From positions 62,001-126,000 of the forward strand of contig JAQYVX010000008.1 of assembly GCA_030145305.1 (NCBI GenBank): a DNA stretch of 64,000 nt. The letters are read 5' to 3'. The position numbers and the translations under genes were made by a program. This DNA is from Halarcobacter sp. (GTDB lineage Bacteria; Campylobacterota; Campylobacteria; Campylobacterales; Arcobacteraceae). The notes under the pieces are model-generated. The model worked only from the letters and a program-made list of their open reading frames with translations. It made no database searches and had not been told where the DNA came from. This document shows positions 1 to 8,356 of this stretch, one piece after another (position 1 is the stretch's first letter; every line of letters begins with the position of its first letter).

Positions 1-342
1 TCAAATGACACAGCTTTATTAAAAGGTTTAAATGTAAATAGATTAAATTTAACTCTTCTAATTGTAATTTCTCTTGCAGTTGGAATAAGTATTAGTTTTG
101 TAGGACCGATTGGTTTTATAGGGCTTGTGATTCCTCATATAATAAAAATAATCTATAAACAAAGTGCCCATAAATTAATTTTTCCTGTTTTCTTTTATGG
201 CGGTGTATTTTTAGTCTTTTCTGATCTTATTGCTAGGAATTTAAATACTGCTTCAAGTTTACCAATTGGAGTTGTAACTTCATTTATAGGAGCTCCATTT
301 TTTGTATATTTACTTATAAGAAGAAGTTCAAAAGGTAAATAA
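1..342 (+). CDS. FecCD/BtuC-family ABC importer permease, C-terminal fragment
   Basis: The reading frame is open from the first base of the window, so only the last 113 residues are visible. It carries the typical FecCD motif GPIGFIGLVIPHI followed by two hydrophobic segments, as in BtuC, FecD and FhuB permeases that move cobalamin or iron-siderophore through the inner membrane. Because the next genes are all cobalamin genes, a vitamin B12 or cobinamide importer (BtuC-like) is the best guess, but siderophore uptake cannot be excluded from this fragment. Its last 29 bases overlap the 3' end of the convergent cbiB gene. Confidence 0.85.
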   Translation, partial: SNDTALLKGLNVNRLNLTLLIVISLAVGISISFVGPIGFIGLVIPHIIKIIYKQSAHKLIFPVFFYGGVFLVFSDLIARNLNTASSLPIGVVTSFIGAPFFVYLLIRRSSKGK

Positions 343-1204
343 TGGCTATAAAAATGATTAGAAAATCAAATCTTGCCTTAAACTTCAAGGCTTCTTTGAC
401 ATCTTTGATTTCGATATTTTCTTTTCCTATCCCAAAATATGCCTTATCTTTTATTTTCCCAAAATAAGAAGTAGGGCCTCCTAGTTTTACTTTTATAGCT
501 AAAGCCATAGCTGAAATTGGATGTCCTGCATTTGGGCTATCATGTAATTTTGCAAAGTTATAAAAGTTTTTAAAAGCAAAGCTTGATTTAAATAATATTG
601 CAATTAAAATAGCTGTAATTCGTGATGGAATATAGTTTACTATATCATCTAATTTTGCTGAGAATTTTCCAAAATTTTCATATTTTTTATTTCTATATCC
701 CACCATAGAATCTAAAGTATTAATAGCTTTATAAATAAAAGCTCCAATAAGACCAAAAAATAAAAGATAAAAAATAGGGGCAATAACCCCATCACTTAGG
801 TTCTCAGCATAAGTTTCAATACTTGCTTTATTTATATCACTTTGAGACATTTCTTTTGTATCTCTACTTACAAGCATAGAAATTGCAAATTTTGGGTCTT
901 TTGCTTCTATTACATTTTTAACGCTATCATATAACATTTTTTGAGAAATTGTAAATGAGGCTAAAAAAGCTTGAAATAAAATATTATCTATCATGGTCAA
1001 AAAATATGTTAAAAAGAATACAAGAATAAGAAGAGTAATAGTAAGTAAAAATCCTATAAAAACAGAATCTTTATAAAATTTCTTTTCAAACCAAGAAATA
1101 TAATTTCCCATTAGTATAATAGGGTGTTTTAAATATTTTATTTGCTGAAATTCTGAAAAAATAGCATCTATTAAATAAGCTAGTAAAAATATCTCAATAT
1201 ACAT
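314..1204 (-). CDS. cbiB: Adenosylcobinamide-phosphate synthase CbiB
   Basis: This 296-residue integral membrane protein matches the CbiB/CobD(Pseudomonas) family, which joins adenosylcobyric acid to aminopropanol phosphate (or free aminopropanol) at the inner membrane. Visible hallmarks are the N-terminal KHPIILMGNYISWFEKKFY segment, equivalent to the usual HPVxxxG motif, a central SRDTKEMS segment and a late DSPNAGHPISAMALA segment, with several hydrophobic helices between. The length is slightly below the usual 300-320. Its start lies inside the 3' end of cobD (11-base overlap), so the two are translationally coupled. The 3' end runs tail to tail into the upstream permease gene. Confidence 0.93.
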   Translation of the reverse strand: MYIEIFLLAYLIDAIFSEFQQIKYLKHPIILMGNYISWFEKKFYKDSVFIGFLLTITLLILVFFLTYFLTMIDNILFQAFLASFTISQKMLYDSVKNVIEAKDPKFAISMLVSRDTKEMSQSDINKASIETYAENLSDGVIAPIFYLLFFGLIGAFIYKAINTLDSMVGYRNKKYENFGKFSAKLDDIVNYIPSRITAILIAILFKSSFAFKNFYNFAKLHDSPNAGHPISAMALAIKVKLGGPTSYFGKIKDKAYFGIGKENIEIKDVKEALKFKARFDFLIIFIAIIYLLNFFL

Positions 1205-2237
1205 TTTTATCTATTTCTTTAAAAGCTTTTTTAAGTATTTTTATAGAGTTTTTGTTTTTCACAGCAATTCTTATAAAAGAACTATTTAAAAAATCAAAAT
1301 TTGAACAATCTCTTATTAGAATTTTATATTTTAAAAGTTTAGTTTGTAACTCTTTTGCATCTATTTTTTTTAATTTTACTAAGAAAAAGTTTGCATCACT
1401 TTTATATATTTTTTCTATAAAAGATTGTTCTGTTAGATATTTGGAAAGTAACTTAAAAAGCAGTCTTTTATTTTTAGAATTTTTATTTGTACTTTCTTGT
1501 TCAAAATTTTTATCTTTCATGGCTTCAATTAAATAATTCATATCAAAACTTGACAATTTCCACATTGCTTCTTTTTTTCTAATATTCTTGATGTTTTCTT
1601 TTGATGAAATTATAGTTCCAATTCTAATTCCTGCACTTGAATAAATTTTTGTCATTGATTTAAGTATATATAATTTATCATATGATTTTAAATATTTTAT
1701 AGCAGATTCTTTTTGAGTAAAATCTAAGAAACTTTCATCAATAAAAATTGTACAATTTTTTGATATCCAAGTTTTCATTAAATGTTCAAGATTATAATAT
1801 CTTCCATCAGGAGTTGAGGGATTTACAAATACAACTAAAGAATTCTCTTTTATCTTTTTCTCTTCATAGATATTTTTAAACCTATTGATTTTTTTTAGTT
1901 TATAAGAAAAAATATCCACAGCTTTTTTGTATTCTAAATAAGCAGGAGAATAAATAAGACAATCTTTTAAATTAAGATGTCTAAAAATTGTAAAAATTGC
2001 GTTACTTCCACCATTGAAAAGCTCAATTTCTGAAGCTTTTACACTATATTGTTTTGATATAATCTTATATAATTTTTCATATTTTGGATATGCTTTAATA
2101 TCAAGTTTATTAAAATCAATATTGATTTTTGGTTTTACAAAGTTTATATTTGAGGAAAGATCAATAATCTCTTTTTCTTTGCATTTTAATTGTTTTGCAA
2201 AAGAGTTTACATCTCCGCCATGTTGAAATTTATTCAA
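1194..2237 (-). CDS. cobD: Threonine-phosphate decarboxylase CobD (PLP enzyme)
   Basis: A 347-residue fold-type I PLP enzyme of the aminotransferase I/II family. The opening HGGD and DLSSNINF motifs are those of CobD (Salmonella name; CobC in Pseudomonas) rather than of HisC. The NPSTPDGR motif is at about residues 139-146, and the PLP lysine is K197 in SMTKIYSSAGIRIG. The enzyme decarboxylates L-threonine phosphate to (R)-1-amino-2-propanol phosphate, the substrate of CbiB encoded next to it. It is transcribed divergently from the ThrB-like kinase gene, with only 51 bases between the two starts. A histidinol-phosphate aminotransferase is the alternative, but context argues against it. Confidence 0.9.
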   Translation of the reverse strand: MNKFQHGGDVNSFAKQLKCKEKEIIDLSSNINFVKPKINIDFNKLDIKAYPKYEKLYKIISKQYSVKASEIELFNGGSNAIFTIFRHLNLKDCLIYSPAYLEYKKAVDIFSYKLKKINRFKNIYEEKKIKENSLVVFVNPSTPDGRYYNLEHLMKTWISKNCTIFIDESFLDFTQKESAIKYLKSYDKLYILKSMTKIYSSAGIRIGTIISSKENIKNIRKKEAMWKLSSFDMNYLIEAMKDKNFEQESTNKNSKNKRLLFKLLSKYLTEQSFIEKIYKSDANFFLVKLKKIDAKELQTKLLKYKILIRDCSNFDFLNSSFIRIAVKNKNSIKILKKAFKEIDKNVY

Positions 2238-2288
2238 AATAAAATCTTCTTTAATTTTTTAAGAATATTACTATAAAAAGGCTTATTC

Positions 2289-3164
2289 TTGGGTGTAATA
2301 ACAAGAGTTTCAATTGAACAAATAAATGAACTTATAAAAAAAACTAATATAAAGTTTATATCTTTACAAGAAACAAAGAATGGAATTACAGATTCTACTT
2401 ATCTTGGTACTTCTGTAAATATGACAAAATATATATTTAAAATTTTTGAAAATTCTACTTTGACTAATGTGAAAAATAAAGTGTCTATATTAGAAAGTAT
2501 AAAAGATTTAAAAGTACCAAAAGTAATATCAAAAGAGATTGTTTTATATGAAAATAAACCTACAATATTATTCTCTTTTATAGAAGGTAAAATCGCAAAA
2601 AAGATTACTCTTAAAGAAATTGAAGAGATAACAACTTTTTTATTTAAACTTCATAGTAAAAAAAATATAAAAACAAGTAATGAAAATATATATACAAAAG
2701 ATTATTTTGAAAAAATGCTAAATAAAACGGCTGATAAAAATCTAAAATTAATATTAGAAAATAAATATCAAGTACTTAGAAATATTGATTTAAAGAATAA
2801 TAGTCTTATTCATGGAGATTTATTTCCTGATAATGCAAAATTTATTGATGGAAAATTAAGTGGAGTGTATGATTTTGCACAAGCATCTTTTGGAAATGAT
2901 TATTTCGATTTAGCTGTACTTATTATTAGTTGGTGTTTTGATGAATATACTTTTAATGAAAGATATTTTGAAAAAATACTAGAAGTTTATTCAAAAAATA
3001 GAGAACTTAGTATTTCAAAAGATGAAATAAAAGAATATTTACTTTTTGCTTGTCTTTATTATACTGTGCAAAGAATCACCAGAGAAAATAAAATGAAAGA
3101 TTACAAGGAGTATCAAATAAAGTTTGATATTTTAGAAAATCTTTTTAATGGAACAAATAAATGA
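2289..3164 (+). CDS. ThrB type II-like kinase (candidate L-threonine kinase for cobalamin)
   Basis: The 291-residue protein has the aminoglycoside phosphotransferase/choline kinase fold. The Brenner-type catalytic motif HGDLFPDN is at residues 175-182 (H175, D177, N182) and the metal-binding aspartate is D195 in VYDFAQAS. The N-terminus (MGVITRVSIEQ, then ITDSTYLG) resembles type II homoserine kinases. The start is TTG, preceded by AAAAGG seven bases upstream; the first internal ATG lies 44 codons in and would cut the kinase N-lobe. It opens the cobalamin operon, diverges from cobD and overlaps bluB by four bases. I infer that it phosphorylates L-threonine to feed CobD, a role filled by PduX or BluE elsewhere. 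Homoserine kinase activity remains possible. Confidence 0.72.
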   Translation: MGVITRVSIEQINELIKKTNIKFISLQETKNGITDSTYLGTSVNMTKYIFKIFENSTLTNVKNKVSILESIKDLKVPKVISKEIVLYENKPTILFSFIEGKIAKKITLKEIEEITTFLFKLHSKKNIKTSNENIYTKDYFEKMLNKTADKNLKLILENKYQVLRNIDLKNNSLIHGDLFPDNAKFIDGKLSGVYDFAQASFGNDYFDLAVLIISWCFDEYTFNERYFEKILEVYSKNRELSISKDEIKEYLLFACLYYTVQRITRENKMKDYKEYQIKFDILENLFNGTNK

Positions 3165-3784
3165 AAAAATTTACTAAAGACAATATAAATATTTTAAAGC
3201 AAATCATGCTTTCAAGAAGAGATATAAGAGGGAATAAATTTATAAAAAAGAGAATAGATAATGATATTTTAGATGAAATATTAAGTGCAGCAAATTGTGC
3301 TCCTTCTGTTGGTTTTTCTCAACCTTGGAAATTTGTGATTGTTAAAAATAAAGAAAAAAGAGATGAAATTTATCAGGAATTTGTAAAAGAAAATGAAAAA
3401 GCAAAAAAGATTTTTAAGAATAAAAAAATCTATTCAAAATTAAAACTTGAAGGAATTAAAGAATCATATTTAAATCTTGCAGTTTTTTATGAGAAGCCTA
3501 AAAAAGAAATCTTGGGTCAAACAAGTCAAAAAAAGATGGGTGAATATAGTGTTGTTTGTGCTATTCAAAATCTATGGCTAATGGCAAGAGCTTATAATAT
3601 TGGACTAGGTTGGGTAAGTATTTTAAATCCTAAAAAAGTGAAAAAGATTTTGGGAATAAAAAAAGAGTATAAATTAGTAGGATATTTAACTCTTGGTTAT
3701 GTGGATGAATTTTTAGATAAACCAGAATTAGAGACTATTGGTTGGGAAAAGAAAAAAAGTTTAAAAGATATTAAAATTATATAG
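3161..3784 (+). CDS. bluB: 5,6-dimethylbenzimidazole synthase BluB
   Basis: A 207-residue flavin-dependent nitroreductase-fold protein that oxidatively breaks FMNH2 down to 5,6-dimethylbenzimidazole, the lower ligand of cobalamin. Visible family features are SRRDIRGNKF and NCAPSVGFSQPWKF near the N-terminus (flavin phosphate binding), IGLGWVSIL in the middle, and a C-terminal LGYVDEFLDKPELETIGW stretch typical of BluB and not of general nitroreductases. It starts within the stop of the preceding kinase gene (ATGA overlap) and is followed eight bases later by cobT. Its presence implies aerobic or microaerobic synthesis of the true B12 lower ligand. Confidence 0.92.
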   Translation: MKKFTKDNINILKQIMLSRRDIRGNKFIKKRIDNDILDEILSAANCAPSVGFSQPWKFVIVKNKEKRDEIYQEFVKENEKAKKIFKNKKIYSKLKLEGIKESYLNLAVFYEKPKKEILGQTSQKKMGEYSVVCAIQNLWLMARAYNIGLGWVSILNPKKVKKILGIKKEYKLVGYLTLGYVDEFLDKPELETIGWEKKKSLKDIKII

Positions 3785-3792
3785 GAAAATGA

Positions 3793-4860
3793 ATGATTAA
3801 AAATATTATAGGAAATAGTGATTTTATAGAGAGTTTAAGAGGAAAAGAAGCTACTTTTTTATTGGCTTTAAGTAATACACAAACAGCAAATATAAGAGGA
3901 ATAACCCAAGCAGGAATTCCTGGAAAAATATACTTAACACCAACTCTTGATGGTGAATTTTTATGTACAGGAGAAGTTAGAAGTTTAGATAATGTTCCTA
4001 CAACTCTTAAAAATGTCCCAACTCCTGCCTTGCTTTCGAGGGCTGTTCATCTTTTACATCCATATAAAAATATCGAACTTTTAGATTTGGGCTTAGAAGT
4101 GAAACCTAAAATCGAATATTTTAAAATTCATGATTTTGGATTTGCACCTTCAAAAAGTATTGCCTTAGATGCTGGAATAAATGCAATTGAAATTTTTCAA
4201 AAGGGTTTAGATTTTGCTCAAAAATTTGCTCAAGAATTTGATAATAATGAATATATAATTTTAGGAGAATCAGTTCCAAGTGGTACCACAACTGCTAGTG
4301 CTGTTGCTCAAGCTTTAGCTTATAATTGCAAAGATTTATTTAGTAGTTCTTTTAAAAATGTTCCAAATAATGTAAAAGATCAGACTATTTCTAATGCTTT
4401 AAAAAATATAAAAGCAGAAGATGATTTATTTCAAATATTAGGAAAAGTTTCTGATAATATGCTAATTTTTAACGCAGGATTTATTTTAGGATTAAACAAC
4501 AAAATCAAATTAATTTTAGCAGGTGGAACCCAAATGGCTTGCGTTTTACTAATAGTAAACTCAATATTGAAAACAATGGGAGGCGAGTTTGAAACTTCAA
4601 ATCTTGCACTTTGTACTACAAAATGGATTTTTGAAGATAAAAATAGCGATATTAAAGCACTTCTTGAACTGTTGGATTTTAAAATAAATGCTTATTATTC
4701 TGATTTTGATTTTTCAAGCTCTGAACATCCTTCTTTAAAACTTTATGATGAAGGTGAAGCGAAAGAGGGTGTGGGAGCAGGTGCTTCACTTATATATGCT
4801 TCTTTAAATGGTTTAGAAAAAGAACAAATAATAAAAAAAATCGAAAGCTTTTTAGGGTAA
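3793..4860 (+). CDS. cobT: CobT-like nicotinate-nucleotide phosphoribosyltransferase, archaeal/cyanobacterial type (TIGR00303)
   Basis: The 355-residue protein should activate 5,6-dimethylbenzimidazole to alpha-ribazole phosphate using nicotinate mononucleotide. Its sequence follows the TIGR00303 branch (for example ALLSRAVHLLHPY, GESVPSGTTTASAVAQAL, GGTQMACVLLIVNSIL) instead of the classic enterobacterial CobT. The position between bluB, which makes the base, and cobU, which makes the activated cobinamide, supports the assignment. Only two bases separate it from cobU. The general function is well supported by family and context; the exact base specificity is not visible. Confidence 0.85.
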   Translation: MIKNIIGNSDFIESLRGKEATFLLALSNTQTANIRGITQAGIPGKIYLTPTLDGEFLCTGEVRSLDNVPTTLKNVPTPALLSRAVHLLHPYKNIELLDLGLEVKPKIEYFKIHDFGFAPSKSIALDAGINAIEIFQKGLDFAQKFAQEFDNNEYIILGESVPSGTTTASAVAQALAYNCKDLFSSSFKNVPNNVKDQTISNALKNIKAEDDLFQILGKVSDNMLIFNAGFILGLNNKIKLILAGGTQMACVLLIVNSILKTMGGEFETSNLALCTTKWIFEDKNSDIKALLELLDFKINAYYSDFDFSSSEHPSLKLYDEGEAKEGVGAGASLIYASLNGLEKEQIIKKIESFLG

Positions 4861-4862
4861 CT

Positions 4863-5357
4863 ATGAAAATACTATATTTTGGTGGACAAAAATCAGGAAA
4901 AAGTCGATTAGCAGAAGCTAAAACTTTGGAATTATCTAAAGATAATGAAGCCTACTATTTAGCAACTTATGACAATTCTTATGGCGATATAGAAATGCAA
5001 AAAAGAGTTCAAAAACACCAAAATCAAAGAAAAGAAAAATTTATTACTATTGAAGAAAAATATGAACTTTCAAATCTAATAGAAGAAGAAAAAACATATT
5101 TAATAGATTGTATTTCTATGTGGCTTTTAAATGGACTTGAAAAAACTGAAGAAGAACTTTTAAAAGAAATAGAAAAATTATCATTAAAAAAAGCGAATAT
5201 TGTATTTGTTTTAAATGATGTTAGTTCAGGAGTAATTCCTTTTGAAAAAGTATCAAGAAAATATGTTGATTTAAGTGGAATAATAGGACAAAAATTAGCT
5301 AGTTTTTGTGATGAAGTTTATGAAGTGAAATTAGGTCTTAGCAATAGATTAAAATAG
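4863..5357 (+). CDS. cobU: Adenosylcobinamide kinase / adenosylcobinamide-phosphate guanylyltransferase CobU
   Basis: A 164-residue bifunctional enzyme that phosphorylates adenosylcobinamide and then transfers GMP to give adenosylcobinamide-GDP. The P-loop is GGQKSGKS at residues 7-14. The histidine that becomes guanylylated is H52 in the RVQKHQNQR motif, which is preceded by the expected strand ending in YLATYD. Length is slightly shorter than the usual 170-180 residues. It follows cobT after two bases and precedes cobQ by twelve, so all three are in one transcript. Confidence 0.93.
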   Translation: MKILYFGGQKSGKSRLAEAKTLELSKDNEAYYLATYDNSYGDIEMQKRVQKHQNQRKEKFITIEEKYELSNLIEEEKTYLIDCISMWLLNGLEKTEEELLKEIEKLSLKKANIVFVLNDVSSGVIPFEKVSRKYVDLSGIIGQKLASFCDEVYEVKLGLSNRLK

Positions 5358-5369
5358 AGGTTAGAATAG

Positions 5370-6764
5370 ATGAAAAACATTTCAATATTTGGTACAAGTA
5401 GTGATGCTGGAAAATCTACTATTACTTTTGTAATAGGGAAGATTTTAAAAAAAAAAGGTATAAATGTAGTTCCTTTTAAAGCTCAAAATGTCTCAAACAA
5501 TGCTTTTGTTTGTGATGATGGCAGTGAAATTGCAGTTGCACAATATTTCCAAGCAAAAATCTTAGATGTACCTACTTCATATCATTTAAATCCAGTTTTA
5601 TTAAAATCAGGAAGAGGTTCAAGTGCTTCTGTTATTGTTGAAGGAAAAGTTTGTGAAAGTAAAGATGTTTTGTCTTATTACAAAGATTTAGATACTTTAA
5701 AACCAGCGGTAGATAGATGTTTTGAATACCTTGATAAAAGATATGATTGTGTAATCTGTGAGGGTGCTGGAAGTCCTGTTGAGTTAAATCTTATGGATAA
5801 AGACTTATCAAATATTTATATTGCAAGTAAATATAATACAAAAATCATATTAGTAGCAGATATAGAAAAAGGCGGAGTTTTTGCTTCTATTTATGGAGTT
5901 TATAATTTATTACCAGAAAATTTACGTAAAAATGTAATTGGGGTAATAATAAATAAGTTTCGTGGAGATTTAAGTCTTTTTGATGAAGGTATAAAAATTA
6001 TTGAAAATGATTTTAAAATACCAGTTCTAGGAGTATTACCTTATATTCCTTTTAATTTAGGCTTTGAAGATTCTCAAAGTTTAAAAAATTATACTCAAAA
6101 TAATAAAGAAGCTATTATAAGAGTTGCAGTAATTTTTTATCCATATATGAGTAATTATAATGACTTTGAGCCTTTAATAGCTGATAAAAACATTGATTTA
6201 GAGTTTGTTGAGTCTAATATCTCTTTAGAAAAGTTTGATTTGATAATTTTACCTGGTTCTAAACTTGTAATCAAAGATTTACAATGGTTAAAAGAAATAG
6301 GACTTTTTGATAAAATCAAAATATTTAATAAGACTATTTTAGGACTTTGTGGTGGTTATGAAATGATGTTTGAGAAACTTAATGATAAATATGCTTTAGA
6401 AAATACTAAAGCTTGTATAGAAGATGGTTTTAATTTTATTGATGATGAAATCATATTTGAAAAAGAAAAAACTCTAAAAAAAGCTTCTTATGAAATATTT
6501 GATATAAAGATAAAAGGCTTTGAAATACACCATGGACAAAGTAAAAAATATCCCTTATCTTATAAAAAGAAAAATATTTATGGAACTTTTCTTCATGCAG
6601 TTTTTGATAATGACGAATTTAGAACTTTTCTTTTTTCTAAAATAAATAGTTTATATCAGCCTTTTGATTTTAAAAATTATAAAAAAGAACATATAGATAG
6701 TTTTATAAGTAATTTAGAAAAAAAATTAGATGTAAAAAGAATAATGGATAATATAAATGAATAA
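5370..6764 (+). CDS. cobQ: Cobyric acid synthase CobQ
   Basis: A 464-residue glutamine-dependent amidotransferase that amidates four side chains of adenosylcobyrinic acid diamide. The N-terminal dethiobiotin-synthetase-like ATPase domain begins FGTSSDAGKST and continues PFKAQNVSNNAFVC and NPVLLKSG. The C-terminal triad-type glutaminase domain has the nucleophile in GLCGGYEMMF and the histidine in GTFLHAVFDND. The length is a little under the usual 480-500. It is the only corrin-ring amidation enzyme in the window; the earlier ring-building genes are absent here. It overlaps cobS by eight bases. Confidence 0.94.
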   Translation: MKNISIFGTSSDAGKSTITFVIGKILKKKGINVVPFKAQNVSNNAFVCDDGSEIAVAQYFQAKILDVPTSYHLNPVLLKSGRGSSASVIVEGKVCESKDVLSYYKDLDTLKPAVDRCFEYLDKRYDCVICEGAGSPVELNLMDKDLSNIYIASKYNTKIILVADIEKGGVFASIYGVYNLLPENLRKNVIGVIINKFRGDLSLFDEGIKIIENDFKIPVLGVLPYIPFNLGFEDSQSLKNYTQNNKEAIIRVAVIFYPYMSNYNDFEPLIADKNIDLEFVESNISLEKFDLIILPGSKLVIKDLQWLKEIGLFDKIKIFNKTILGLCGGYEMMFEKLNDKYALENTKACIEDGFNFIDDEIIFEKEKTLKKASYEIFDIKIKGFEIHHGQSKKYPLSYKKKNIYGTFLHAVFDNDEFRTFLFSKINSLYQPFDFKNYKKEHIDSFISNLEKKLDVKRIMDNINE

Positions 6765-7500
6765 AGACATAATATTAGGACTAAAATTTGCTTTTAGTTA
6801 CTTCTCAATTCTTCCTATAAAGTTTGATAATAGTGTTGATTTATCAAAAAAAGAGATTATAAACTACTTGATATTTTTCCTTCCTTTTGTAGGTGCTGTG
6901 TTATCTTTTTTAACGATTATCTCATTTAATTTGCTTGAATCTTTATCTTGGCTTGCTGCAATTATTTGTGCTTTTTTATATATGATGCTTTATGGCTTTA
7001 TTCATACAGAAGCAATTTTGGACGTAGTAGATGCCCTTTATGCTAAACATGGAGGAAAAGATGCCTATGAAATAATAAAAGAGCCTACAATAGGTGCTAT
7101 GGGCTTTTTATATGCTTTAGCCTTTGTATCTATAAAAGTTGCTGCAATATCAATGCTTTTATTAAATGACCTTTTTTTAGAACTCATTTGCATAGCAATT
7201 ATAAGTAGAGTATCAGTTCAGTTTTTAGTAAAGATAAAAGAGTTTAAATCAAGTTTTGTAGGTCTTATGAAAGAGTCTTTTAAAAGTTTCAAAATTTCAT
7301 TTTTACTCTATCTTTTAATCTGTTTTATATTAATAGCTTCAAAAGCTTTTATTCTATTTTCTATAGCTTTTATAGTTTCTTTTTTCTTTTCTTTATTTTT
7401 AGAAAAAAACTTAGGCTTTTTAAATGGGGATGCCTTAGGTTTTAATTTGGAGTTTGTTGAAATAATTTTATTAATAAGTGTTTGTTTATTATGGCTTTAA
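6757..7500 (+). CDS. cobS: Adenosylcobinamide-GDP ribazoletransferase (cobalamin synthase) CobS
   Basis: A 247-residue polytopic membrane protein that joins adenosylcobinamide-GDP to alpha-ribazole (phosphate), the last condensation of cobalamin synthesis. The family's acidic motif appears as FIHTEAILDVVDALYAKHGG, followed by EIIKEPTIGAMG, equivalent to the LEIMKDSxxGxxG segment of characterised CobS proteins. Several hydrophobic helices follow. The start overlaps cobQ by eight bases and the stop overlaps cobC by ten. Confidence 0.92.
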   Translation: MNKDIILGLKFAFSYFSILPIKFDNSVDLSKKEIINYLIFFLPFVGAVLSFLTIISFNLLESLSWLAAIICAFLYMMLYGFIHTEAILDVVDALYAKHGGKDAYEIIKEPTIGAMGFLYALAFVSIKVAAISMLLLNDLFLELICIAIISRVSVQFLVKIKEFKSSFVGLMKESFKSFKISFLLYLLICFILIASKAFILFSIAFIVSFFFSLFLEKNLGFLNGDALGFNLEFVEIILLISVCLLWL

Positions 7501-8027
7501 TTACGCTTTTAAGGCATGCTCCCCTTGCTTCTAAATACCAAAGATGTTACAACGGACATATAGATTTAGAAATTGATAACTCTTTAATAAACTTAGAACA
7601 ACAAGAAACTTTAAAAAAAGTCAAAAATCAAAATTATGACTTAGTATTTTCTTCTGATTTAAAAAGATGTACTCAAACTCTAGATTTAATACATTTTTCT
7701 TATAAAACTGATAATAGATTAAGAGAAGTAAAATTCAAAGATATTTTTGAAGGAAAATCTTTCGATGAAATATCCAAAATGGATATTTATGACAAAAAGC
7801 ATTTAACTTCATTTATTACTTGGCACAATTTTATATCTTCTGAGAGTATAAAAGATTATAAGAATAGAGTAATGTCTTTTTTAGAGGAGTTACCTAAAAA
7901 TAAAAATATCTTAATTTGCTCCCATGGTGGTACTATTAAACTTCTTCATTCTATTTTAAAAAATGAAAGATATGAAGAAAGTTTATTAAAAATTGAATAT
8001 TGTGAATTTATCGATTTAAATACATAA
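7491..8027 (+). CDS. cobC: Histidine phosphatase, probable alpha-ribazole phosphatase CobC
   Basis: A 178-residue phosphoglycerate-mutase-like phosphatase with the catalytic LLRHAP motif (H9) and a second histidine in ICSHGGTIK. It should remove the 5'-phosphate from alpha-ribazole phosphate or from adenosylcobalamin phosphate. I chose the ATG at 7491, which overlaps the cobS stop; a TTG nine bases upstream is possible but would add only three residues. As the last gene of the operon its role follows from context, since the family is broad and the sequence alone would allow other phosphatase substrates. Confidence 0.85.
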   Translation: MALITLLRHAPLASKYQRCYNGHIDLEIDNSLINLEQQETLKKVKNQNYDLVFSSDLKRCTQTLDLIHFSYKTDNRLREVKFKDIFEGKSFDEISKMDIYDKKHLTSFITWHNFISSESIKDYKNRVMSFLEELPKNKNILICSHGGTIKLLHSILKNERYEESLLKIEYCEFIDLNT

Positions 8028-8096
8028 GTAAAACTTATAATTAATTTATAAGCTAGATTAATAATAAATTTAACTTAATTTAAATATAATTCAAAA

Positions 8097-8300
8097 TTAT
8101 AATGGTTTGATTCGTGCTTTAATACTTTTAGGCAGATGAGCAAAAACTATTGTACTATTTTTTATGTATTCACCATTTTCAAATATTGATACCTCTAAAC
8201 TCATATTTGATTTTTTAAAAGATAGTAATTTTATAGTTTGATTATTTTGTTCATAGCTTATATTTTTTGATTTTAAATCAATGAATTGTTTTTTAAGCAT
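8097..8300 (-). CDS. Small hypothetical protein, 67 residues
   Basis: I do not recognise this protein. It has no signal peptide or membrane segment; it is basic at both ends and has alternating hydrophobic residues that suggest a small beta-rich fold. A strong ribosome binding site (AAGGAGAAAT) sits just before the ATG, which argues that it is really translated. It stands alone between cobC and the TDT transporter and diverges from the latter, whose start is 57 bases away. Confidence 0.6.
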   Translation of the reverse strand: MLKKQFIDLKSKNISYEQNNQTIKLLSFKKSNMSLEVSIFENGEYIKNSTIVFAHLPKSIKARIKPL

Positions 8301-8356
8301 ATTTCTCCTTCCTTTTCAAACCATTATAAAAAAATTATTCTTAAAGGATATTATTT

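Noticed and set aside
2238-2288. Possible cobalamin riboswitch between cobD and the kinase gene
   Set aside because: The gap is only 51 bases, too short for a B12 riboswitch, and has no B12-box-like sequence.
8034-8052. CTTATAA / TTATAAG hairpin after cobC as terminator
   Set aside because: Only seven A/T-rich pairs and no T-run; too weak to call in such an AT-rich sequence.
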